Below are positions 8,708 to 18,282 of a DNA stretch of 64,000 nt, in pieces; position 1 is the stretch's first letter; each line of letters opens with the position of its first letter. The notes beneath the pieces were generated by a model. That model was not told the DNA's origin and did not search any database. It saw nothing but the letters and a program-made list of their open reading frames with translations. A program made the position numbers and the translations under genes. Source of the DNA: JAGQVA01 sp041391725 (lineage in GTDB: Bacteria > Bacteroidota > Bacteroidia > J057); NCBI GenBank assembly GCA_041391725.1, contig JAWKNL010000022.1, forward strand, positions 47,036-111,035, written 5' to 3'.

Positions 8708-10147
8708 ATGAAACGCTGTCTGTTTGTTTGTTTTTCACTGTGGTGGCTGGTAGCCTGTGATCCGGGCGAAAAGCTTGATAACCAATCTCCCGAAACCCGG
8801 ATTTTTGTCGAAAGCATAAATGTATCCGGCGACCAGCGACTCAACAGTGTAGTCAGACTTCACTGGTCAGGAGAAGATCAGGATGGCTATGTGAAAGGAT
8901 ATGAAATATCTATCAATCAGGCCAACTGGTTTTTTACGACCAGAACAGACAGCGTTTTCCGGTTTGATATTAATTTCGGTTCAGATTCCACAGATGTTTC
9001 CTTTGCTGTAAGAGCAATTGACAATCTCGGCCTTTCTGATCCTACACCCGCCGAACTGGTAGTTCCCATTAAAAACACAGCCCCGGTAGCTGTATTTGAC
9101 ACACTCAATGCTATCCCTGATACCGTCTTTTCTGTGTGGTCGGTATTGTGGTCTGTGGATGATGTGGATGGGCGGGAAACGCTTGATTCCACCTTTATCC
9201 GCATCAATGATGGCGACTGGTATGGTATAGACCCGCTGGAGAGTTTTGCAACTTTTATTCCTTCCGCTCCTGAACAGACCGGAACCCAGGGCGCGCGTAT
9301 ATTCAGCGGTCAGAAGCAGGTTATTCTTCCACTTGCAGTAGAAGGCCTTAATGTGGAGGGTGAAAATCGCATGTATATCAGAGTCAGAGATATCGCCGGC
9401 ACCTATAGTAAAACCGACTCTACCCGCCCGTTTTTTGTAAGGGCACAAAAAAGTGATCTGCTGGTAATCGACGATCATACCGATCCCAATGCCGACAATA
9501 CCTATTTCCCGCTTCTGAACCAGATTTATCCGGGTTATGACTACCTGAGTATCAGAGATAATATTCCGCCGTTCTGGGATCCGACTTTCGGGTTTTTGCT
9601 GGAACTTTACGACAAGGTATTCTGGTATTCAGACGGAACGCAGCTTTCGGCATTCGGGCAGCAGTTGCTCATCGAAGTGGCTGCCACCCAGATTCAGCTT
9701 TACCTCAATCAGGGAGGAAAATTGTTTATCACTGCCCGTTTTCCGGGTACATTCACCGATCCGGAGACCGCCAATGTATCGCCAATATTTGGGTTTTCGC
9801 CGATGGACAGTCTTTCGACCTCGCCTGGCCAGGCGAGGATTCCCATAGACAGCCTGGTCTATCCCGCAGCGCCATTTGCAGCATCACTTGATCCACTGGT
9901 TTGCTCTACCTTTATCACAGGTGCAGATCCATTTTATCCCAAAGACCCCGTCAACAATATACTCACTGCCAATATGGTAACCACCGGTGGATGGACCGGC
10001 CCCAATGTGATCGCCGCAAAAACCACGTTTGACAACGGAAAAACCAATCAGGTTTTTGTGTCTGTCGAACTGCACAAACTTCAGAAAAACGCACCCGCGA
10101 TTTCAAAGTTTGTGGATTGGGTGCTGAATACAGAATTTAACTGGTAG
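8708..10147 (+). CDS. Lipoprotein with fibronectin-like segments
   Basis: A 479-residue protein with a lipoprotein signal: hydrophobic CLFVCFSLWWLVAC, with Cys 17 as the lipidation site followed by DPGEK. Residues 35-230 contain strands typical of fibronectin or Ig-like domains (VVRLHWSGEDQDGYVKGYEI and VSFAVRAIDNLG). The second half contains an FITARFPG strand and a conserved-looking LLVIDDHTD segment. It is probably an outer-membrane-anchored partner of the two upstream type IX secreted proteins, with which it forms a tight gene run. No family name is assigned. Confidence 0.72.
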   Translation: MKRCLFVCFSLWWLVACDPGEKLDNQSPETRIFVESINVSGDQRLNSVVRLHWSGEDQDGYVKGYEISINQANWFFTTRTDSVFRFDINFGSDSTDVSFAVRAIDNLGLSDPTPAELVVPIKNTAPVAVFDTLNAIPDTVFSVWSVLWSVDDVDGRETLDSTFIRINDGDWYGIDPLESFATFIPSAPEQTGTQGARIFSGQKQVILPLAVEGLNVEGENRMYIRVRDIAGTYSKTDSTRPFFVRAQKSDLLVIDDHTDPNADNTYFPLLNQIYPGYDYLSIRDNIPPFWDPTFGFLLELYDKVFWYSDGTQLSAFGQQLLIEVAATQIQLYLNQGGKLFITARFPGTFTDPETANVSPIFGFSPMDSLSTSPGQARIPIDSLVYPAAPFAASLDPLVCSTFITGADPFYPKDPVNNILTANMVTTGGWTGPNVIAAKTTFDNGKTNQVFVSVELHKLQKNAPAISKFVDWVLNTEFNW

Positions 10148-10172
10148 TAGAAAATGTATGCCCGGCATTTCT

Positions 10173-10180
10173 TAATTTTG
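10173..10180 (+). promoter_or_regulatory. -7 box TAATTTTG before aminotransferase gene
   Basis: A match to TAnnTTTG 26 bases upstream of ATG 10207, following the stop at 10147, so the aminotransferase gene has its own promoter rather than being read from the upstream lipoprotein gene. Confidence 0.5.
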
Positions 10181-10206
10181 CCTTTTCTCCGTAACCAAAT
10201 TTATTT

Positions 10207-11469
10207 ATGCCCCGGGTAAATCACATGGCCGAAAATCTGATCGGCTCTCAGATTCTGGCGCTTGCCGAGCAGATCAGACAAAAACTACGCGAAGGTGAAA
10301 AGATTTACGATCTGACGATCGGAGACTTTGATCCCCATATTTTTCCTATTCCCCAAGAACTAAAAACGGCGGTAACTCAGGCCTACGAAGCGGATTATAC
10401 ACAATATCCTGCTTCCAACGGAATCGGCGAACTTCGCACTTCTATCGCCGCCTACACCTTGCGGCAAACCGGACTCGATTATCCGGTCAATGATTTTCTT
10501 GTTTCTTCCGGTGCCCGGCCCCTGATTTATGCGGCTTATACTACGCTGCTCAACCCCGGTGAAAAAATCATTTACCCCGTACCCTCGTGGAATAATCATT
10601 TTTATACCCATATGGCTCAGGCCCATGGGGTAGCCATTCCTACACTTCCGGAGAATAATTTTATGCCGGTGGCAGAGCAAATGGCTTCTCATATCAAAGA
10701 TGCCGGCCTCATTGCCCTGTGTTCACCGCTGAATCCGGCGGGAACGGTATTTGACAGGGCACAGCTATCCGCAATATGCGAGCTGGTGCTGGAAGAAAAC
10801 CGGCGGAGGGAAGGCAAGCCTGTGTATATCATGTATGACCAGATTTACCGGAGCCTTACTTATGGTGATACGGAGTTTATCGATCCGGTTTCGCTTTTCC
10901 CTGAAATGCGGCCATATACTATTTATATAGACGGGCTTTCCAAGTCATTTGCGGCAACCGGGCTGAAAATGGGCTGGGCATTTGGTCCGGCAGATGTGAT
11001 AGGTAAAATGAAGCTCCTGCTTGCCCATATCGGCGCATGGCCGTCACACCCTTTGCAGCATGCGGTGGCCGGCTATCTTCAGGAGGATGAAAAGGTGGAC
11101 CATTTTCTTTCGGAAATGCGGCAGAAACTCAGTACAAGGCTTTTTGCTTTTTATGAGGCGTTTTCCCAACTGAAAGCCGAAGGGCTGCCCGTTGACGCGA
11201 TAACACCGCAGGCTGCACTGTACCTCACCGTAAAAATTGACCTTAGAGACTGTGCCTCGCCCGGTGGAAATCCGCTGGTTACGGGCAGGCAGGTATATCA
11301 ATATCTGCTCGATGAGGCAGGCGTGGCGATGGTTCCTTTTTATGCTTTCGGACTGGAAGAGACATCGCTGTGGTACAGGCTTTCGGTCGGAACGGTTCAG
11401 ACGGAAGACATTCCGGTGATTATGGAAAAGCTACGCCATGCCCTGCAAAAAGCTCAGGGAAATAAATAA
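10207..11469 (+). CDS. Pyridoxal phosphate-dependent aminotransferase (class I/II)
   Basis: A 420-residue fold-type I aminotransferase. Visible features are the N-terminal DLTIGDFDPH substrate loop, YPASNGIGELR, the SSGARPLIYAAY cofactor-binding turn, CSPLNPAGTVF with the PLP-contacting Asn, the YDQIYRSL Asp/Tyr pair, and the Schiff-base lysine in DGLSKSFAATGLKMGW near residue 250. The C-terminal Arg that binds the substrate carboxylate is probably in WYRLSVG. It most likely acts on aspartate or a related amino acid, but the sequence alone does not fix the substrate. It is cytoplasmic and convergent with the gene at 11529. Confidence 0.85.
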   Translation: MPRVNHMAENLIGSQILALAEQIRQKLREGEKIYDLTIGDFDPHIFPIPQELKTAVTQAYEADYTQYPASNGIGELRTSIAAYTLRQTGLDYPVNDFLVSSGARPLIYAAYTTLLNPGEKIIYPVPSWNNHFYTHMAQAHGVAIPTLPENNFMPVAEQMASHIKDAGLIALCSPLNPAGTVFDRAQLSAICELVLEENRRREGKPVYIMYDQIYRSLTYGDTEFIDPVSLFPEMRPYTIYIDGLSKSFAATGLKMGWAFGPADVIGKMKLLLAHIGAWPSHPLQHAVAGYLQEDEKVDHFLSEMRQKLSTRLFAFYEAFSQLKAEGLPVDAITPQAALYLTVKIDLRDCASPGGNPLVTGRQVYQYLLDEAGVAMVPFYAFGLEETSLWYRLSVGTVQTEDIPVIMEKLRHALQKAQGNK

Positions 11470-11482
11470 AATAACAAAAAAA

Positions 11483-11506
11483 AACGCGACCCACAGGGAT
11501 CGCGTT
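11483..11506. terminator. Bidirectional hairpin terminator
   Basis: AACGCGA and TCGCGTT pair around a short loop with additional CC/GG pairing; an A tract precedes it and a T-rich stretch follows. It lies between convergent genes ending at 11469 and 11529. Confidence 0.75.
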
Positions 11507-11528
11507 GTATTTATTCCTTTCGTTCAGA

Positions 11529-13223
11529 TTAAAAGCGGTCGCGGAGCATAGTGATAAACTCAGCGACAACCATATCTTCCCGGTCAATGGCTTCGTTGTT
11601 GAAGATATACTTGTCGAGAATATCTTCCACTTCTTCGCTGTTTTTGGCATTATTGACCTTATCGACGATGATGCGGAAGCGGACGTTGTTGCCGTCAAAT
11701 ACCTTCTGCACGTATTGGTACTGCTTGTGAATCGGAATTTCATCCAGTTTGATTTTCCGGCTTCCATTGAGTTTGTCCAGAACCTGTTTTGGTGCGTCGC
11801 CATTGTTTTTGGCGGTATTTTCCTGAATTTTATCCAGTACGGAAGCCTGTTTGTCAACCTTAGGTTCGGCGGCTTTTCCGTTATCTTTTTCATTCAGGAA
11901 ACGGTCGAGGAAAGAAATGGTTGATTCTTTTTTGGGAGGCACGACTGTTTTTTCCGTGGTTTTGGCTACGGGCGTCGTTTCTTCCACTTTGGGCTCAACC
12001 GGCTTTTCTGCCACGGGTTGCTCGGCTACGGGTTTTTCTTCTTCTTTGACAATTTCCAGCACTTCTTCGACAATGGAGGCAGAGAAGTCAGGTTTTTCTG
12101 CAACAGGTTTTTCTTCCGGTTGTTCGAGAATGGAAGCCATTTCGAGGATTTCATCCTCAAGGTCAGCGGAAATTGTTTCAGCTACTGATTTTGTTTCAGC
12201 TACCGGCGTTACCACTTCAGGCTGAGGTATTTCTGCTACAGGGGCCGGGGTCTCAACGGCAGGCTCAACAGGTTTTTCTTCTACTTTGGGCGTATCGGAA
12301 ATGAGTTCTTCGTCGTCGAGATCGAGCTCAAAGGAATCGTCGCCTCCCAGGGAATCAAAGAAGCTGGATTTTTTGGCTTCTTCTTCTTTTTTACGGCGCG
12401 CTTCTTCTTCGCGGCGTTTGCGCTCTTCCTCTTCCCGGCGGCGGGCTTCTTCTTCGCGGAGACGGGCTTCTTCCTGTTTACGCCGCGCTTCTTCTTCTTT
12501 CATTCGGGCTTCCTCTTCCCGGCGGCGCGCCTCTTCTTCTTCTTTTCTTTTGGCTTCTTCGGCGTTTCGCTGTTTGGCGTCAAGTTCTTCAACAATCTTT
12601 GTCAGACTCATACCCGAAAGGCTTTCAAACAGTTCGGCTCTGTATGCGTCAAAATTTTTCTCACTTTTTTTGTCGTAAACTTCAATCACCTTTTCCATTT
12701 TGAGGAAATAGACATCCTTTTCGACAGTATCAATATTATTTTTCTGATAATATTTCAGGATACTGCTTACAACAAAACCCAGATCGGAGAAAAACTGGGA
12801 ATAACGGAGATAGATTTCGAAGGGGAGTTTGTCGCCCTGATTGAAAAAGAAACTGGTGAGCGCTTCTTTCGGATCGAGGATCAGGCGGAGGTTGTTGTAA
12901 ACGGCGCGTTTCAGCATCGGCTTAAAGTCCTCCTCACTGATCCGGATATGTTGGGAGAGCTTATTTTTCAGTGCTTTGAGACTGTCCTGAATATCAGCCT
13001 GCTCAAAGTCAAAATAGGGGTGTTTTAGTTTTGCAATCTGCATGTCCCAAACCTGAAAGACCTGGAACAGAAGAAATTTATTGATTTGTGAGTGGTCGGC
13101 GAAGCCCTTCAGTTCCTCACCACGAATGATGCCTTTTTCAAAAAAATGGCTGGACAACATTCGCTCACTGATTTGCTGAGCAAGTTCATTTAGCTTCTCC
13201 TCCGGCAGTGTTATTTTTCTCAT
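11529..13223 (-). CDS. Hypothetical protein with long charged Glu/Arg/Lys helix
   Basis: A 564-residue protein starting at MRKITLPEEK; an upstream in-frame ATG at 13250 adds only a weak 9-residue extension. Residues 1-210 are a helical domain without transmembrane segments. Residues about 215-290 are repeated EEARRREEEARMKEEEARR-type sequence, a long single helix or coiled coil like that of TolA. A low-complexity region rich in EEKPVAE and Pro/Val follows, and residues 470-564 form a compact helical domain (IHKQYQYVQKVFDGNNVRFR). Such proteins are common in Bacteroidota without assigned function; a scaffold role is plausible. Confidence 0.7.
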   Translation of the reverse strand: MRKITLPEEKLNELAQQISERMLSSHFFEKGIIRGEELKGFADHSQINKFLLFQVFQVWDMQIAKLKHPYFDFEQADIQDSLKALKNKLSQHIRISEEDFKPMLKRAVYNNLRLILDPKEALTSFFFNQGDKLPFEIYLRYSQFFSDLGFVVSSILKYYQKNNIDTVEKDVYFLKMEKVIEVYDKKSEKNFDAYRAELFESLSGMSLTKIVEELDAKQRNAEEAKRKEEEEARRREEEARMKEEEARRKQEEARLREEEARRREEEERKRREEEARRKKEEEAKKSSFFDSLGGDDSFELDLDDEELISDTPKVEEKPVEPAVETPAPVAEIPQPEVVTPVAETKSVAETISADLEDEILEMASILEQPEEKPVAEKPDFSASIVEEVLEIVKEEEKPVAEQPVAEKPVEPKVEETTPVAKTTEKTVVPPKKESTISFLDRFLNEKDNGKAAEPKVDKQASVLDKIQENTAKNNGDAPKQVLDKLNGSRKIKLDEIPIHKQYQYVQKVFDGNNVRFRIIVDKVNNAKNSEEVEDILDKYIFNNEAIDREDMVVAEFITMLRDRF

Positions 13224-13516
13224 TCTAATTAAAATTACCACACTGATCATTCAGTTTGCAATATTTTTGCACAAACTGAACCTTGTAAATATACTGAATT
13301 TGCCTCTTGAAAGAAAATTCAAACAGAATCTCCCGGCAATGTATGCATACAAAACGAATTCTTACTGTATTGTGTTGTCATTTGTCTATATAAGTGTCTG
13401 AATAGTAGTATTTTAAGTAAAAAAACGCAAAATTCCATGATAATTTACGCTAATCCCGTACCAGAAATTACATTCCGACAGATTATTTTTTAACCAATTT
13501 CGCTTATCTTGCTCCC

Positions 13517-14089
13517 GTGAATGGCTACGTTTACATTGCTCTATTGCCGGTGATTGCGCTTTTCTTCATGCAGACAACCGGCCTCCCGGTCGAGCACCAC
13601 ACGATCCCTATTGACAGCCTTTATGAGGTGGACCTGCCCACCAATCTTCAGCCCGGCTATGATATGCACGCGTATGCCAGTCTTCAATACTATGATACCC
13701 TTCAAAACTTTTACCTCCTGGGCATAGAAGATGCCAAACAAAATCTGGGAGATATAAAACGAAAACGTCTCAAGCTAAGAGGTTATTATGCTTTTGTCGA
13801 AGGTACGGTGCTGGAAAAAGCAGATTCCTTTCAGATGGAGTCGGATCAGGAAATAAAACTTCAAAGTGAGATTTCGGTAAAAGCGGGTGACTATTACGTC
13901 ACCAGTCGAGTAGAAGAGGAGGAAATTGAATTGTTTTACCGCATCGCCGTTTATGAAAGCGACGATTTTTTCTTTCAGCTTGTCTTCTGGATGCCCTATC
14001 CGGATTATTGCCAGCAAATGCCCTGGGTTGAGTCGGTGACACAGTCTTTCCGCTTTATTGGCCCCCGCAATCAGGTTGGGGTAAGGTGA
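13517..14089 (+). CDS. Hypothetical exported protein, GTG start
   Basis: A 190-residue protein. The only in-frame start near the beginning of the coding signal is GTG 13517; the nearby ATG at 13521 is out of frame. Residues 4-17 (VYIALLPVIALFFM) form a signal peptide or membrane anchor. The rest alternates charged and aromatic residues and resembles small lipoprotein-like stress proteins that analyse as a single alpha/beta domain. No family is assigned. It lies just upstream of purB but has a separate promoter between. Confidence 0.6.
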   Translation: MNGYVYIALLPVIALFFMQTTGLPVEHHTIPIDSLYEVDLPTNLQPGYDMHAYASLQYYDTLQNFYLLGIEDAKQNLGDIKRKRLKLRGYYAFVEGTVLEKADSFQMESDQEIKLQSEISVKAGDYYVTSRVEEEEIELFYRIAVYESDDFFFQLVFWMPYPDYCQQMPWVESVTQSFRFIGPRNQVGVR

Positions 14090-14116
14090 TGTTTTGGGTA
14101 AATGATGTATTCGCCT

Positions 14117-14124
14117 TACTTTTG
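14117..14124 (+). promoter_or_regulatory. -7 box TACTTTTG before purB
   Basis: A match to TAnnTTTG 22 bases upstream of ATG 14147. It supports that ATG as the purB start over the earlier in-frame ATGs at 14102 and 14105, which lie upstream of the box. Confidence 0.5.
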
Positions 14125-14146
14125 GCCTTTTCCTAAAATCAATACC

Positions 14147-15508
14147 ATGGATTTGAATGCCCTTACGGCAATTTCCCCCCTCGATGGACGATACAGAAAT
14201 AAAGTCGCCGCGCTCGATGCCTATTTCTCCGAATATGCCCTGATCCGCTATCGTATCCGGGTCGAAGCCGAATACCTGATTTCTCTCCATAAAACAGAAA
14301 TCGCACCGCTCCAACCGCTCAATCCCGCCGAAACAGAATTTCTCCGCTCCCTGTATAAAAACTTTTCGGACGAGGATGCAGCGCGGGTAAAGGAAATTGA
14401 AAAAACTACCAACCACGACGTAAAAGCCGTAGAGTATCTCATCAAGGAAAAAATCTATGCCTCAGATTTTGCGCGTCTCAAAGACTGGCAGGAATTTGTG
14501 CATTTTGGGCTTACCTCCCAGGATATCAACAATACCGCCATTCCCATGTCTCTGAGAGATAGTCTGACGGAGGTATATTTGCCCCAGCTTCAGAGAATCA
14601 TAGATATTCTGACCACTTATACCCGCGACTGGAAATCCATTCCGCTGCTTGCACGCACACACGGACAACCGGCCTCGCCCACCACGCTGGGAAAGGAAAT
14701 CGCCGTATTTGCCCGGAGACTGGAAGTACAGGCTGAAACACTTCGCAATCTTCCCGTTCCGGGTAAGTTTGGCGGAGCTACCGGTAACCTCAACGCGCAC
14801 TATATCGCTTATCCTGAGGTGGACTGGCAGGCGTTTGCCGATCAGTTTGTCGGCGAAGCACTCGGACTTTCGCGCTCCTATCCGACGACTCAGATTGATC
14901 ATTACGACGGGTTGTCGGCGATTTTTGACTGCCTGAAGCGAATCAACAGTATTATGATTGACCTTTGCCAGGATATGTGGCTGTATATCAGTCAGGAATA
15001 CTTTCGGCAGAAAGTGAAAGCCGGGGAGGTCGGTTCTTCCGCCATGCCCCATAAGGTCAATCCGATTGATTTTGAAAATGCAGAAGGTAACTGTGGCCTC
15101 TCAACGGCTATTCTGGAATTTCTGAGCCGGAAGCTGCCCGTTTCCCGCCTTCAGCGCGACCTTACTGATTCGACTGTACTGAGGAACGTCGGACTGGGTG
15201 TAGGCTACGCCTTCCTTGCCCAGCAGTCGCTGGTTGCCGGGCTGAATAAACTGCTCGTCAATCCCGATGCGATTGCCGCTGATCTTAACGCCAACTGGGC
15301 CGTGCTGGCAGAAGCCATCCAAACCATATTGCGAAGGGAAGGATATCCCAAACCCTATGAAGCACTCCGCGACCTTACAAGAGGGAATGCTGCCATCACT
15401 GCCGACTCGCTCAGGCAGTTTATCCATACCCTTGATATATCTGAAAACGTAAAAACCGAACTGCTTCTCCTCAGCCCGCAAAATTACACCGGCGACGCTT
15501 CGGCCTGA
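14147..15508 (+). CDS. purB: Adenylosuccinate lyase
   Basis: A 453-residue enzyme of the fumarase/aspartase superfamily. It acts twice in purine synthesis: it splits SAICAR to AICAR plus fumarate and adenylosuccinate to AMP plus fumarate. The canonical N terminus ALTAISPLDGRYRNKV starts at residue 4, the substrate loop HFGLTSQDINNTA and LLARTHGQPASPTT follow, and the catalytic serine loop signature GSSAMPHKVNPIDFENAEGN is complete. Length matches the family. The upstream extension from 14102 is rejected because it precedes the -7 box and is not part of the family. It is convergent with the DinB gene, with stops adjacent. Confidence 0.95.
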   Translation: MDLNALTAISPLDGRYRNKVAALDAYFSEYALIRYRIRVEAEYLISLHKTEIAPLQPLNPAETEFLRSLYKNFSDEDAARVKEIEKTTNHDVKAVEYLIKEKIYASDFARLKDWQEFVHFGLTSQDINNTAIPMSLRDSLTEVYLPQLQRIIDILTTYTRDWKSIPLLARTHGQPASPTTLGKEIAVFARRLEVQAETLRNLPVPGKFGGATGNLNAHYIAYPEVDWQAFADQFVGEALGLSRSYPTTQIDHYDGLSAIFDCLKRINSIMIDLCQDMWLYISQEYFRQKVKAGEVGSSAMPHKVNPIDFENAEGNCGLSTAILEFLSRKLPVSRLQRDLTDSTVLRNVGLGVGYAFLAQQSLVAGLNKLLVNPDAIAADLNANWAVLAEAIQTILRREGYPKPYEALRDLTRGNAAITADSLRQFIHTLDISENVKTELLLLSPQNYTGDASA

Positions 15509-16012
15509 TTATTTTGCATCGAGATTCTGGCCGGCATAATAGCCTGTGTCCACATTTTTGTGTGCCTTGACAAACCAGGTCATCTGCCCTGCGTGATAGG
15601 AAAAATGTTCGGTTATGTGAACCAGTATGGCAATTCCGGTTTCCTCAAATCCCTGAACATGCCAGACCCGCGCAAGATCAGATTCTGTGATATTGTCCAG
15701 CACCGGGCGAATATCTCTTTCGAGGTCATCGAGACAGGTAAGGAGTTCTGCCTTCGAATAACCGCCAACGGCATCAAACTCTGCCTGCCGCTCCCTTCGG
15801 TCGGACTGGCCGCCCAGGGTGCTCATAAGCCACTGCCGTACATTTCCATTGAGGTGTAAAACGAGGTTGCCCATGGAATTGCTGTTTTCATTGGGGCGAA
15901 ACCATATATCATCGTCAGACAATAGTTGAAGACATTTTCTGGCCCGGGGGATACATTCGTCCAATAATCTTCTTTTTATTTCCTGCAGAAACAAATCTTT
16001 CAGAACAGACAT
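15509..16012 (-). CDS. DinB-family protein
   Basis: A 167-residue four-helix-bundle protein of the DinB/YfiT superfamily, which usually coordinates a divalent metal with three histidines. Candidate ligands are His in NLVLHLNGNVRQW near residue 53 and the pair in HITEHFSYHAGQMTWF near residues 133-141. Members include thiol S-transferases that use bacillithiol, which would fit the bacilliredoxin at 3852, but the substrate here is unknown. Its stop abuts the purB stop. Confidence 0.8.
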   Translation of the reverse strand: MSVLKDLFLQEIKRRLLDECIPRARKCLQLLSDDDIWFRPNENSNSMGNLVLHLNGNVRQWLMSTLGGQSDRRERQAEFDAVGGYSKAELLTCLDDLERDIRPVLDNITESDLARVWHVQGFEETGIAILVHITEHFSYHAGQMTWFVKAHKNVDTGYYAGQNLDAK

Positions 16013-16073
16013 TTTCTCAATTGTAATGAATCCTTATCCACATACGTTGTAATTTAGCAGCAAATATTTTGAG

Positions 16074-16823
16074 ATGAAATACGGGTCTTTCTTTTTCATA
16101 TTTTTTCTGTTTAGTTATGCTTCCCAGGCTCAGCTAGCCGTGATTCAGGACCCTGACGGGTTTACCAATGTAAGGGAATATCAGGGGGCTCAGAGCAAAA
16201 TTCTGGATCAGATCAAAGCCTGTGAAGTGTTTTGGGTAGTGGCATCTGAAGATAACCAGACGGCCTGGCGGGATGTCGCATTCTACCGGGACTATGAAGA
16301 ACTGTCTGAATCGAGACAAGCCAAACTCAAAGACAAACTGTATATGAACCGCCTGTGGATGTATGGCTACATTCATCAGAGCAGGATTCGTTTTATTGAA
16401 GATTTTCCTTCTCTGGATTCTGTGAGGGGAACCGATTCTACGGCAGAATATTCCAACGGAGCCATCACGGTAAAATTTGCGGTTTCTTCCTTTCACCCCA
16501 AAGATCACGATATTTCGGTCAACGATAACTGGGTGGCAGAAATAGACGGAAAGATTCCCTTTGGTACGGATGGAGAAATGCCCAAAGCCCGATTATCGGC
16601 AGTGTCCGTAACGCAGAATCATCAGACGATTTCCATTCCTGAAGAAATGCTCGAAGACCTCTATCTTCCCGGCATAAAATACTGGAATGCAGGCGTATTT
16701 ACCGGGCCCAATGAAGAAATATTTATCGTAATGCACAACAGCGATGGCGCAGGTTATTATGACCTCGTATGGGTGGTTAAAGAAGGAAAAGTGCTGAGCC
16801 GGTACGCGGGTAGTCCCTACTGA
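16074..16823 (+). CDS. Hypothetical exported protein with possible SH3-like segment
   Basis: A 249-residue protein with a clear signal peptide (FFFIFFLFSYASQA then Q, cleavage near residue 19). The following DPDGFTNVREYQGAQSKIL resembles the start of a bacterial SH3 domain (DPDGYTNVR pattern), which often binds peptidoglycan or metal. The remainder is beta-rich with a C-terminal YYDLVWVVKEGKV segment. No enzyme motif is seen. It is probably periplasmic. Its stop is followed by a poly-T stretch and the flippase gene. Confidence 0.65.
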   Translation: MKYGSFFFIFFLFSYASQAQLAVIQDPDGFTNVREYQGAQSKILDQIKACEVFWVVASEDNQTAWRDVAFYRDYEELSESRQAKLKDKLYMNRLWMYGYIHQSRIRFIEDFPSLDSVRGTDSTAEYSNGAITVKFAVSSFHPKDHDISVNDNWVAEIDGKIPFGTDGEMPKARLSAVSVTQNHQTISIPEEMLEDLYLPGIKYWNAGVFTGPNEEIFIVMHNSDGAGYYDLVWVVKEGKVLSRYAGSPY

Positions 16824-16941
16824 TGTTTTTTTTGCTTTTCTTTGACAGACAAATCAATCGTCTATCAAATCCCTGTTTACAAATATCGGAATCGTAGTTT
16901 TCCTCAATCTCCTGATCAAACCCGTCTGGCTTCTGATCGAA

Positions 16942-18279
16942 ATGAAGATTCAGGATCAGGTGGGGCACGCCGACTGGGGGTTGTACTCCGGATTGTTTTC
17001 TTTTGGGTTTCTGTTCATTGCCTTTTCAGATATGGGCGTGAATCAGTTTCTGACCAAATCTCTGGCCTCCGACCGGAGATCGGTTGACCGGTTTTTTCCG
17101 CCTCTTCTCTCCTTTAAACTCTTGATCGGGGTGGTGTATCCTTTCGTGCTGGTGGTATTGGGCTGGTTTCTGGGGTATGACAGGCATCAACTGTATTTTC
17201 TTTTTCTCCTTTGTATTGTTCACGCTGGCAATCAGTTGATGGCGTATTTCCGTGCGGGATTTCAGGCCATGCAGATGTTTGCCATAGACGGTGTGCTTTC
17301 CATTTTTGAAAGAGTGGTGCTGCTGCTTCTGGTCGCGGGATTGTTTTTTGCGGGAATGAATATTACCGGATTTATCTATATGCGGGTCGTTACTGCTTTG
17401 TTGTGCGGGGCAGCTTTTTATTTCCTTTATACATATGTTTTTGGCAGAGTGGTGCCTCGCTGGGATTATGCTGAAATAAAAACCGCGCTGAAAATGAGTT
17501 TTCCTTTTGCCATCATGACGATCCTGTACTCGGTTCACGATAAGGTAGATCAGGTCATGCTGGAGCGGATTGCCGGAGCAAAAGAAAATGGCCTGTATGC
17601 CGGTGCATACCGCTGGCTGGACGCTTTCAGCATGTATTTATGGACGGTGCTGCCCATATTTTTTGCCCGGTTTGCCCATTACCTCCGCGATCACCAGGCG
17701 CAGGAGAAACTTCTCCACTTCGGACAGGTGATTGCCGCCATTCCCATGACCTTTGTCAGTATTTTTGTATTTTTTTACGGGGAAAAACTGCTCTTTCTTT
17801 TTGGTGAAAGTACCCCCGATGAAATCTCGACGATGACCGCCTGTCTTCACGGTTTATTTGTCGCCGTGTGGTTTAACGGTGTATTTGCAATTTTCAGCAC
17901 CCTCCTTACCGCTACCGGGCATGAGAAATTTGTCAACCGCCTCGCCGTGGTAAGCATTGCCATCAATATTGTTCTCAATAGCATATTCATTCCCCGCTAT
18001 GGCGCCGTTGCATCTGCATGGACAACCGTGGTGAGTTATATCTTTCTTGATCTGGCTTATGTGGTGTATATTCAATTCCGTATTCCTGTGCGCATTCCCT
18101 GGTTTCAGATGGCAAAGCTGATGCTGGCAGGTGGTGTGACTGCCGGTGTATTTTTTCTGGGAGAAAATTTTTCTATCGGCTGGCTCCTGACAAGTGTGGG
18201 CGGAGGCCTGGCGCTGGCAGGGTTCAGTTTTCTCACCGGACTGCTATCAAGGGAGAAAATCCGCTCATTTACGATATGA
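16942..18279 (+). CDS. Polysaccharide flippase of the Wzx/MATE-like family (start uncertain)
   Basis: At least 445 residues with about 12-14 hydrophobic segments, matching oligosaccharide flippases that move lipid-linked sugars across the inner membrane. Landmarks are the DWGLYSGLFSFGFLF and FAIMTILYSVHDKVDQVML segments. ATG 16942 is the first ATG, but the frame stays open upstream to 16846 and encodes SLFTNIGIVVFLNLLIKPVW, the expected first membrane helix. The true start is therefore probably a non-ATG codon (CTG 16873 or ATC 16864), or there is a frameshift near the T8 tract at 16825. The next gene, a glycosyltransferase, starts 3 bases after the stop. Confidence 0.8.
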   Translation: MKIQDQVGHADWGLYSGLFSFGFLFIAFSDMGVNQFLTKSLASDRRSVDRFFPPLLSFKLLIGVVYPFVLVVLGWFLGYDRHQLYFLFLLCIVHAGNQLMAYFRAGFQAMQMFAIDGVLSIFERVVLLLLVAGLFFAGMNITGFIYMRVVTALLCGAAFYFLYTYVFGRVVPRWDYAEIKTALKMSFPFAIMTILYSVHDKVDQVMLERIAGAKENGLYAGAYRWLDAFSMYLWTVLPIFFARFAHYLRDHQAQEKLLHFGQVIAAIPMTFVSIFVFFYGEKLLFLFGESTPDEISTMTACLHGLFVAVWFNGVFAIFSTLLTATGHEKFVNRLAVVSIAINIVLNSIFIPRYGAVASAWTTVVSYIFLDLAYVVYIQFRIPVRIPWFQMAKLMLAGGVTAGVFFLGENFSIGWLLTSVGGGLALAGFSFLTGLLSREKIRSFTI

Positions 18280-18282
18280 CCT

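Noticed and set aside
11529..13223. TolA protein
   Set aside because: Only the charged helical repeat resembles TolA; there is no N-terminal membrane helix and no TolA C-terminal domain.
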